Assembly: GCA_023437255.1 (NCBI GenBank)
Contig: JAEZGR010000333.1
Location: 1 to 5,192 of the forward strand
Length of the DNA stretch: 5,192 bases
Direction: 5' to 3'
Source: Pseudomonadota bacterium
Lineage (GTDB): Bacteria; Pseudomonadota; Gammaproteobacteria; Burkholderiales; Burkholderiaceae_B
Positions 1 through 5,117 of this stretch are shown here, one piece after another. The position numbers and the translations under genes were made by a program. How positions within the stretch are numbered: position 1 is the stretch's first letter; every line of letters starts with the position of its first letter. The notes below the pieces were generated by a model that ran no database searches, was not told the DNA's origin, and was given only the letters and a program-made list of their open reading frames with translations.

Positions 1-1730
1 TTGACTCCTTTTGCAGATTGGGCACGAAGGAATATATGGTTAACCTGCCCGGCGGTGATTTGATGATGAAGGTTCTTGAATTGAATCGGGACGGAAGGGT
101 AATTAGCAGCAGTGACTTACAAAGCGGCCAAAGATGGAAGAAATCAAAGGATACGGACAAAATTGCGATTACGGTTTATGGATATGACAAAGCATTTTCT
201 CCGGCAGATTATAAGAAAGCGATATCTGATTATCCGCCATTCGGACTGGAGGAGTATGTCAGGTATACCCATAATACTGAAATGAAGGATATTACAGCCG
301 GTGAATTTGTAAATGCCATAAATGTGGGCTGGAACCTGGGGAACTCTCTGGATTCCTATTCGAAAACTAGCAGCAAAAAAGTGAATTTAAACCAGGAGCA
401 GTACTGGGGGAATCCTTATATTACGAAGGATTTAATTGATTACGTAGCGGACTGTGGATTTAATACCATTCGAATACCGGTCACCTGGTATTATAATACC
501 TATGTGGATAAAAGTGGGAATTTAAAAATTAACAACGAATGGCTGAACAGGGTACAGGAGGTTGCTGATTATGCGATAGCGAGGGGGTTGTATGTCATAA
601 TCAATACGCATCATGAGCAGCCGATTATCTATGCGGGCACGAACGATGCTGACATGAAGCGGGTACTTAAAAATGCTAAGGCCTTATGGACGGATATCGC
701 AGAGCGCTTTAAAACCTATGATGAATATCTGATTTTTGAGGCCTACAATGAAGTGGATAATATAGATAATTACTGGAACTATGGTGACACAGCCGCGGCT
801 CAGATGAATGAGCTCAATCAGCTCTTTGTTGATACAGTTCGCAGTACGGGAGGAAATAATGCCATGCGGATCTTGGTTGTACCAACTTTATTAGACCGCA
901 TGGATGCAAGATTTTATTCCGCTTTTCGCATGCCTAAGGATATAGTGAAGGATAAAATAGCAGTTCAGGTACACACCTATTCACAGAAATTTCATCAGGC
1001 TATTGACAGTGATTTTACTGAGTTAGAAGAATTCTCAAATAAAATCAAGGCACCCATCATCATCGGAGAATTTGGATCTACTACCTCATACCCGTTTCCT
1101 GAGCTTAGAACAGAACATGCCTCCAATTTTGTGGCACGGGCAGCAACTCATGGAATAAAATGTATCTGGTGGGATAATGGCTCCGAATACGGTATCATCG
1201 ATCGTAGAGATTTTTCGGCATCGGATAAGAAGATGATAAAGGCACTATTGGAAGGAGCTAGGGGGATAGGCTACCGGCTGGAACAGGAGATCGTACTGAA
1301 CAGTCCGGAACAATATGTTAACCGGATGCCTAATACTGATACGGGGGAGCTGGAGATCAGATCTTGGGGAACACTGACCTCGGAGTTGGAAGGAAGTGCA
1401 ATCAGAATAAAGGAGGGTACTATCTGTGCGGTAAGCCTAAAGGCAGTCAATGAGGCGACCGGAATCTGGCTGCAGAGATTGCTCTTTTATGACGCGGACG
1501 GGAGACTGGTCCAGGCAGGAAAGGAAATACAGTCAAAATATTATAACTGTAAGGTACCAGAAGGTGCAGTTACTGCGAGAATTTCAATCAATAGTCCGAC
1601 AGTTAATATTTCTCTTAAAGATTATGAAAAATACCTGGATAACGGTGACCTTGAGGTTAGTATCTGTTTCTTTGATACTAAGGATGTGAAAAAGGATAAG
1701 GTACCCATAAAATTTTTTAGATCAGAATAG
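1..1730 (+). CDS. GH5 family endoglucanase-like glycoside hydrolase, 5'-truncated by the window edge
   Basis: Retaining glycoside hydrolase of family 5, expected to cleave beta-1,4-linked glucans or related plant polysaccharides. Residues are numbered from the TTG at 18. The GH5 barrel spans about 95-420. Visible motifs are NVGWNLGNSLD (102-112), R152 in TIRIPVTW, the H198-H199 pair, N244-E245 as acid/base in FEAYNEV, H319 and Y321 in VHTY, nucleophile E351 in GEFG, and W384-W385 in WWDNG. The usual Pro after the acid/base Glu is Val. Residues 425-570 form a beta-rich accessory domain of unknown function, and residues 1-75 look like a second, incomplete copy of it. The frame stays open to the left edge (D-S-F-C-R before the TTG), the TTG has no convincing ribosome binding site, and the N-terminal copy lacks roughly 40 residues, so the true start and any signal peptide lie upstream. 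Secretion is expected for the family but cannot be seen. GH5 assignment is firm; substrate is not known. Confidence 0.92.
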   Translation, partial: DSFCRLGTKEYMVNLPGGDLMMKVLELNRDGRVISSSDLQSGQRWKKSKDTDKIAITVYGYDKAFSPADYKKAISDYPPFGLEEYVRYTHNTEMKDITAGEFVNAINVGWNLGNSLDSYSKTSSKKVNLNQEQYWGNPYITKDLIDYVADCGFNTIRIPVTWYYNTYVDKSGNLKINNEWLNRVQEVADYAIARGLYVIINTHHEQPIIYAGTNDADMKRVLKNAKALWTDIAERFKTYDEYLIFEAYNEVDNIDNYWNYGDTAAAQMNELNQLFVDTVRSTGGNNAMRILVVPTLLDRMDARFYSAFRMPKDIVKDKIAVQVHTYSQKFHQAIDSDFTELEEFSNKIKAPIIIGEFGSTTSYPFPELRTEHASNFVARAATHGIKCIWWDNGSEYGIIDRRDFSASDKKMIKALLEGARGIGYRLEQEIVLNSPEQYVNRMPNTDTGELEIRSWGTLTSELEGSAIRIKEGTICAVSLKAVNEATGIWLQRLLFYDADGRLVQAGKEIQSKYYNCKVPEGAVTARISINSPTVNISLKDYEKYLDNGDLEVSICFFDTKDVKKDKVPIKFFRSE

Positions 1731-1735
1731 CAGAG

Positions 1736-1780
1736 CTGCCGTACCGGAGCGTAATATTGTCGGTGCGGCAGTACTTTTTT
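1736..1780 (+). terminator. Rho-independent terminator of the GH5 gene
   Basis: An 11-bp stem (CTGCCGTACCG at 1736-1746 with CGGTGCGGCAG at 1761-1771, one G-U wobble) encloses a 14-nt loop. It is followed by TAC and six T residues on the plus strand, beginning 5 nt after the GH5 stop codon. On the minus strand the same stem is not followed by a T run, so it should act mainly on GH5 transcription, although it lies where the convergent leftward operon also ends. Confidence 0.9.
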
Positions 1781-1814
1781 CAAGTCAAATGAGCCACTTT
1801 GCGGTTCGTCTTGT

Positions 1815-2945
1815 CTATACAATATGGATGGGAGTATAATTGCATCTTTCTCCTGTTCTGGCACAATCTCTTAGCTCGTTTTGTACTTTCGGGATGCAGG
1901 TACAGTATAGATCCTTATTATAGCAGGTTGTACATTTTTCGGGTAACAATAATGCATCGACCTGATGCCTGATATCAAGGGCCGCTTCCTTAAAGCCCTG
2001 TTCTAGCGGAAAAGAATATGGATAGCTTGCCATATCACAGGGATACATTCTGCCATCCCAGGCGATATATACATTATTTTTACCGCCTTTACACCACAAG
2101 CCTCTCCCGCAGGATGTTTTAGTATCGGAAGGATTTACCTTCTCCGTGCTTTTATTATCCGGATATTCATCTGATATGTTATTTCTTTCAAAGCCTTGGT
2201 GCTCCTTGGCTAATACCTCATTCAGTTCCTGCAGCTGATCCTTTGATAATCTTAATTTTCTTGCATCCGAATGAGCACCTCGTACAGGAGCGCAGGAGCC
2301 GAAATCCAGAGAAAGCAGCTTATTCCGTTCAGCGACCAACTCATATACAGCCTGATATTCCTTATAGTTTTCACTACAGGCAGTAAATCTGACATCAATT
2401 GCAATATTTGGGATGGTAAGTAACCTGTCTAGTCCGTCTATTGCCCTTTGAAAGCTTCCTTCTCTACCGCCAAACCTTCGGTATGCAGCCTCGGAAGCAC
2501 CGTAAATCGTAATGCCAATCATGGCGGGAGGACGGCTTTTTAACAATTCCAGCATCTTATCATCTACTGTAGTTCCATTGGTAAATAGGGTAACCAAAAG
2601 CCCCATTCTGGTTATTTCCGAATAGATCTGAGGGAAGTCAGGATGCAGCATGGCCTCTCCACCTGTCAGTAATAGGAATATCCCTCCCTGATCACGGAAC
2701 TGCTTGGCAAGCGTGGTCCATTGTTCACCGGTACAAAGTTTCCCGCCTAACGCCTCCGCTCTTTCCTTATCAAGCCTGACATAGCACATAGGACACTTCA
2801 GGGTGCAGAAGGCTGTTAATTCAAAGGTTGCACCGGTTAAATAGCCTGCGCTTAATAAATCCACATCAAACGGATGGATAAAGTCCATCCATTTGTCATT
2901 CGCTCTTCGACCATGAAGGATAGCCTCTTTTTGCCTTTGCTCCAT
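1815..2945 (-). CDS. Radical SAM/SPASM peptide maturase (RiPP-modifying enzyme)
   Basis: Cytoplasmic radical SAM enzyme predicted to modify the precursor encoded at 4646-4852, most plausibly by thioether or other crosslink formation. Residues are numbered from the first of three tandem ATGs (2951). The CxxxCxxC cluster motif is C49-C53-C56, followed by TGGE at 96-99 and a family-like ITIYGASE strand near 147-154. The C-terminal SPASM region is Cys-rich: C287-x12-G300-x4-C305, then C340, C343, C350, C352, C363 and C370, enough to hold two auxiliary [4Fe-4S] clusters; C281 is extra. A hydrophilic stretch at about 253-280 separates the barrel from SPASM. There is no N-terminal RRE, matching the separate PqqD domain encoded just upstream. 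The third ATG (2945) is preferred because GGAGG lies 7 nt before it but only 1 nt before the first. The gene overlaps its upstream neighbour's stop, implying translational coupling. Fold certain, reaction unknown. Confidence 0.92.
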   Translation of the reverse strand: MEQRQKEAILHGRRANDKWMDFIHPFDVDLLSAGYLTGATFELTAFCTLKCPMCYVRLDKERAEALGGKLCTGEQWTTLAKQFRDQGGIFLLLTGGEAMLHPDFPQIYSEITRMGLLVTLFTNGTTVDDKMLELLKSRPPAMIGITIYGASEAAYRRFGGREGSFQRAIDGLDRLLTIPNIAIDVRFTACSENYKEYQAVYELVAERNKLLSLDFGSCAPVRGAHSDARKLRLSKDQLQELNEVLAKEHQGFERNNISDEYPDNKSTEKVNPSDTKTSCGRGLWCKGGKNNVYIAWDGRMYPCDMASYPYSFPLEQGFKEAALDIRHQVDALLLPEKCTTCYNKDLYCTCIPKVQNELRDCARTGERCNYTPIHIV

Positions 2946-2957
2946 CATCATGCCTCC
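2943..2957 (-). promoter_or_regulatory. Ribosome binding site and three tandem ATGs of the radical SAM gene
   Basis: GGAGG (2953-2957 on the minus strand) lies inside the last codons of the S26-PqqD gene. Three consecutive ATGs follow. The first forms an ATGA overlap with the upstream TGA (2948-2951) but is only 1 nt from the Shine-Dalgarno, the second is 4 nt away, and the third, at 2943-2945, is at the usual 7 nt. This decides the start call and shows stop/start coupling. Confidence 0.7.
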
Positions 2958-3703
2958 ATTATATTTGCCTCTATCAAGGTTTTAAAGAAGGTATCAAATT
3001 CTTTCGCTCCTGTTTCCTTGTCAATATCGTATTCCTCAATTAAGGCCGATATGATTTCTTCTCTTGACTTCTCTTTTTCTAAAAGCCTCCAGATAAAGCT
3101 TCCGCTTTGATTTGTTTTTATCATTCCATTAAACTCCAATAGTCTTTCTCCCATTGGAATGATGATCCAGTCCTCATTAATATTTCTTAACATGAGATCT
3201 TGTTTTATTTTCATAGGCTTCTCCCTCCTAAGTATTGCTATCATCTTATGATAACTCTGATATAGCCTCAGTAAATACTTCCTGATCGGATATAGCTTCC
3301 TCCATAGCAGGACGTACCCCCGATACCACTTTGAAGAAATTGGAAGATACTTACCCTTACGTACGAATCCAATTGCTTTCAGATAGATATGGTCCCTGGG
3401 AATCATAGATTCAATGTTCAGATTACCGTCTCCGATTAGATCAAAGCCATTCTTTGTAACGGAGTAGATTCTATGGACTACATATTGATTATCATGGGAT
3501 TTATACAAAACAATGTCATCCGCACATAACCTTGTATCCTTATCAACCGCAATCAAATCGATATAGTCCCGTCCACCTTCCAGGAGCGGGCGCATACTGT
3601 TTCCCACGCCCAACAGCCTAACGGTATTTCCTAGGCGCGATTTTTCGATTAATTGCCATATGAAGTTCTCGTCCGTCGTAACAATTATATTATGTTTCAC
3701 CAT
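2948..3703 (-). CDS. S24/S26 signal-peptidase-like domain fused to a PqqD-type RRE
   Basis: A 251-residue two-domain protein. Residues about 13-125 resemble the S24/S26 peptidase family, with GNSMRPLL placing the presumed nucleophile at S36, then DDIVLY (62-67), VVHRI with H77, GDGN with D92, and D104. The Ser plus His arrangement resembles ER/SipW-type signal peptidases rather than the Ser/Lys pair of LexA. No transmembrane segment precedes S36, so it is probably cytoplasmic. A basic, aromatic linker (about 126-163) leads to residues 164-251, which look like PqqD: a short beta hairpin near IIIPMGERLLEFN, then NQSGSFIWRLLE and EEIISALIEEYDID helices. PqqD domains bind RiPP leader peptides and deliver them to the maturase, whose gene follows with a 4-nt overlap. 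The ATG at 3703 has no good Shine-Dalgarno and begins 16 nt after the kinase stop, so it probably depends on coupling. Proteolytic activity is inferred; the domain could instead be a scaffold. Confidence 0.82.
   Translation of the reverse strand: MVKHNIIVTTDENFIWQLIEKSRLGNTVRLLGVGNSMRPLLEGGRDYIDLIAVDKDTRLCADDIVLYKSHDNQYVVHRIYSVTKNGFDLIGDGNLNIESMIPRDHIYLKAIGFVRKGKYLPISSKWYRGYVLLWRKLYPIRKYLLRLYQSYHKMIAILRREKPMKIKQDLMLRNINEDWIIIPMGERLLEFNGMIKTNQSGSFIWRLLEKEKSREEIISALIEEYDIDKETGAKEFDTFFKTLIEANIMEA
3212..3229 (-). promoter_or_regulatory. Internal Shine-Dalgarno and start for a free PqqD domain
   Basis: Within the S26-PqqD gene, the two Arg codons AGG AGG (3224-3229) make a perfect AGGAGG, placed 9 nt before an in-frame ATG (3212-3214, Met164) that is exactly the boundary of the PqqD domain. 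This signal is far stronger than that of the full-length start at 3703. The sequence would allow separate synthesis of an 88-residue PqqD protein; whether it is used is inference. Confidence 0.6.
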
Positions 3704-3719
3704 ATTTTATATTGTCTAT

Positions 3720-4592
3720 TCACAGCATTTCCTCTTCTAAGATTTTAACTGCTTCTTCACTGATGGTACAAGTAAGTTCAAATACACGGATATGTTGAAT
3801 AATCTCTTTTAAATTTTCAATGGATAGATCGAATAGAGCCTGATCAAAGCTGGAGTGGAGTACATTCGCCAGTACCGCCAGTATGGCTGTAGTTCCCGTC
3901 AGCTCTCTGATAGAATTCGAGACACCTTGCTTTACCAAAATCACCGCACTCAGGTGAGCTCTTCTGTTTATGAACTCACCTGAGGTACCGCACCAGGGTG
4001 TCCCATATACGTAAGGAATCCCATCCTTCATTCGGAGGGCAGGACAATCCCCGTTCAGGATAATCGCATTCCTATAGGATTGCCATAAATGTGCCTGCGT
4101 TGTTTTTCCTGCTCCGCTGATTCCGGTAAATATAAATCCATTTCCCTTATATTCCACTGCGGCTCCATGCAGTACTACTCCACCTTTATATAGTAATCTG
4201 CCTTCGAAAGGATACATCATCCACTGTAAATCATAATGCTCATATTCCCGGATGTGGGGTAAAAACTTAACCTGCGAGTAATCCTTTGACATTTCTATGG
4301 AATAACCGGGGGTGGTGAGATGATTAGGATCATAAACCATCATTATATGTTGATCAGGTCGATCGAAAAAAGCATGGTTATATATTCTCTTACAATATGC
4401 TGCACCTGTGAATTCATTTAAGCCACATACCCTGACATTCATGTCGGGTTCTTCAGCTACAGCCTCAGGATAAAACGCAGCCATACTCCTAGGCAGAATG
4501 ATGCAGTCGTGATAATGGTAGCATCTAACTCTTTCTTTCTCGTTTTCCCATGATACCCCGACATGTATTTCGGCTATTTGATAAAAATGCAT
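3720..4592 (-). CDS. HPr kinase/PEPCK-like kinase of a RiPP cluster
   Basis: A 290-residue P-loop protein of the HPr-kinase/PEP-carboxykinase type, predicted to phosphorylate Ser (or Thr) of a peptide or protein, here most likely the neighbouring precursor. Motifs in order: LHGAAVEYKG (141-150) with H142, Walker A GISGAGKTT (157-165) with K163, NGDCPALR (180-187) with D182, and YGTPWCGTSG (196-205), the GTPW-type loop of this family. Residues 1-130 form a less conserved N-terminal region beginning MHFYQIAEIHVG. The NGD motif has Cys183 where I would expect a basic residue in relatives. The start ATG has AGGAG 7 nt upstream. It follows the precursor gene by 53 nt with no terminator between and precedes the S26-PqqD gene by 16 nt. 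Kinases of this family occur in lasso peptide clusters, where they phosphorylate a C-terminal Ser. Kinase fold is well supported; the substrate is inferred from context. Confidence 0.87.
   Translation of the reverse strand: MHFYQIAEIHVGVSWENEKERVRCYHYHDCIILPRSMAAFYPEAVAEEPDMNVRVCGLNEFTGAAYCKRIYNHAFFDRPDQHIMMVYDPNHLTTPGYSIEMSKDYSQVKFLPHIREYEHYDLQWMMYPFEGRLLYKGGVVLHGAAVEYKGNGFIFTGISGAGKTTQAHLWQSYRNAIILNGDCPALRMKDGIPYVYGTPWCGTSGEFINRRAHLSAVILVKQGVSNSIRELTGTTAILAVLANVLHSSFDQALFDLSIENLKEIIQHIRVFELTCTISEEAVKILEEEML
3949..3984. repeat. Perfect 10-bp inverted repeat inside the kinase gene
   Basis: CTCAGGTGAG (3949-3958) and CTCACCTGAG (3975-3984) are exact inverted copies separated by 16 nt. In the mRNA they would form a stable hairpin over the codons for residues 203-215, just after the conserved YGTPWCGTSG loop. 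No T run follows, so it is not a standard terminator. It may be incidental to coding or may affect mRNA processing. Confidence 0.5.
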
Positions 4593-4645
4593 CTATCTTC
4601 TCCTGTTTTTCATATACATCTTTTAGGTTTATTATTTTCTAGTTA

Positions 4646-4852
4646 TTAAGCAGAACATGAGGCATTTCCGACACTGCTGTTTGCCAACGATGGAATAGTA
4701 CAACTATTAATACCATTGCTTGCCACCTTACTACAGGGGGATTGGGGGGCATTAGAGTGTGCACCAGCATTTTGGTTACCGGATCCATTTAGGCGTGCTG
4801 CTACCACAAATTCACAAAGCTCCAGCTTGGGGCTGTCAAATAACTTTTTCAT
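4646..4852 (-). CDS. Cys/Ser/Asn-rich RiPP precursor peptide
   Basis: A 68-residue peptide and the first gene of the leftward operon, the likely substrate of the maturase, kinase and RRE encoded downstream. The start at 4852 is chosen because AAAGGAG lies 8 nt upstream; an in-frame ATG 10 codons earlier (4882) has no such site and would encode the Shine-Dalgarno itself. The leader (about 1-20) is MKKLFDSPKLELCEFVVAAR, with an S-P-K-L-E-L pattern like other radical-SAM precursors of Clostridia. The core (about 21-68) contains no Asp or Glu, eleven Ser, eight Asn and three Cys (40, 51, 66), each followed by Ser or Thr: PCS, SCT, SCS. The units around the Cys residues look like degenerate repeats (SNAPQSPCS, SNGINSCT, GNASCS). 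There is no GG cleavage motif; an A-G-A (29-31) lies just before the Cys region. I do not recognise a named family. Precursor role is inferred from size, composition and position. Confidence 0.85.
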   Translation of the reverse strand: MKKLFDSPKLELCEFVVAARLNGSGNQNAGAHSNAPQSPCSKVASNGINSCTIPSLANSSVGNASCSA

Positions 4853-4882
4853 ATAGAATTCTCCTTTCTGATGTATTTTCAA

Positions 4883-4898
4883 ATCCCGTTATTGGGAT
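4883..4898 (-). other. Small hairpin in the precursor mRNA leader
   Basis: On the minus strand ATCCC and GGGAT form a 5-bp stem with a 6-nt loop, about 15 nt upstream of the precursor's Shine-Dalgarno. It is within the predicted 80-nt untranslated leader. It could influence translation or mRNA stability, but such short stems also arise by chance. Confidence 0.3.
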
Positions 4899-4938
4899 AC
4901 TGAACATAGTGCATTCGAAGTATGTATCAGTAAAGAAA

Positions 4939-4967
4939 ATTATACAATAAAATACAATAATTGTAAA
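4939..4967 (-). promoter_or_regulatory. Sigma-A promoter of the RiPP operon
   Basis: On the minus strand TTTACA (4962-4967) and a perfect TATAAT (4939-4944) are 17 bp apart. Predicted transcription start is near 4932, giving a leader of about 80 nt before the precursor ATG at 4852. It is the only promoter-like sequence I see ahead of the four-gene operon. Confidence 0.75.
4943..4965. repeat. TACAAT direct repeats and palindrome, candidate operator
   Basis: TACAAT occurs at 4943-4948 and 4953-4958, exactly 10 bp (one helical turn) apart. The second copy forms a perfect palindrome TACAAT-A-ATTGTA (4953-4965). The elements cover the spacer and -35 of the leftward promoter, the usual place for a repressor or regulator site. 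A third TACAAT (5047-5052) lies in the spacer of the rightward promoter. The region is AT-rich, so chance occurrence is possible, and no regulator gene is visible here. Confidence 0.4.
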
Positions 4968-5033
4968 TTAAACCCTCAAATCATAACAGATTTGTTGGAA
5001 TTAATAAGACTGACAATTATTTACAAAATACAG

Positions 5034-5062
5034 TTGAAAATGGGAGTACAATATTATATAAT
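5034..5062 (+). promoter_or_regulatory. Sigma-A promoter of the divergent rightward gene
   Basis: TTGAAA (5034-5039) and a perfect TATAAT (5057-5062) are separated by 17 bp. Predicted start is near 5069, giving about 50 nt of leader before the ATG at 5118. A 6-bp stem, GAAACA with TGTTTC (5080-5099, 8-nt loop), lies in that leader just before the Shine-Dalgarno. Confidence 0.75.
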
Positions 5063-5117
5063 TCAAAATATACGAAGAAGAAACAAGAGCAAATGTTTCA
5101 TTATACAAGGAGCAGCC

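Noticed and set aside
1450..1689. 79-codon plus-strand reading frame overlapping the GH5 3' end.
   Set aside because: It is out of frame inside the GH5 accessory domain, with Arg/Ser-rich low-information sequence and no ribosome binding site.
1736..1780. Bidirectional terminator serving both convergent transcripts.
   Set aside because: The stem is good, but on the minus strand the sequence after it has no T run, so only the plus-strand function is supported.
1622..1864. 80-codon minus-strand reading frame across the GH5/maturase junction.
   Set aside because: It overlaps both genes and the terminator, and its product shows no recognisable pattern.
2874..3110. 78-codon plus-strand reading frame across the maturase/PqqD junction.
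   Set aside because: It is antisense to two well-supported genes and shows no family resemblance.
4646..4852. Precursor as a lanthipeptide or lasso peptide.
   Set aside because: No LanM/LanB-type dehydratase, cyclase or lasso synthetase is in the window; the modifying enzyme present is radical SAM/SPASM.
4853..4882. Extension of the precursor by ten residues to an upstream in-frame ATG at 4882.
   Set aside because: That extension would encode the AAAGGAG site itself, and the upstream ATG lacks a Shine-Dalgarno. The ATG at 4852 has ideal spacing and gives a typical leader start (MKKLFDSP).
4759..4950. 63-codon plus-strand reading frame antisense to the precursor.
   Set aside because: It is the complement of the precursor and its leader, without promoter or ribosome binding site; it would terminate in the promoter region.
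5040..5117. Upstream in-frame ATG at 5040 for the rightward gene.
   Set aside because: It lies between the -35 and -10 boxes of the promoter and has no suitable ribosome binding site; the ATG at 5118 has AAGGAG and a family-like N-terminus.
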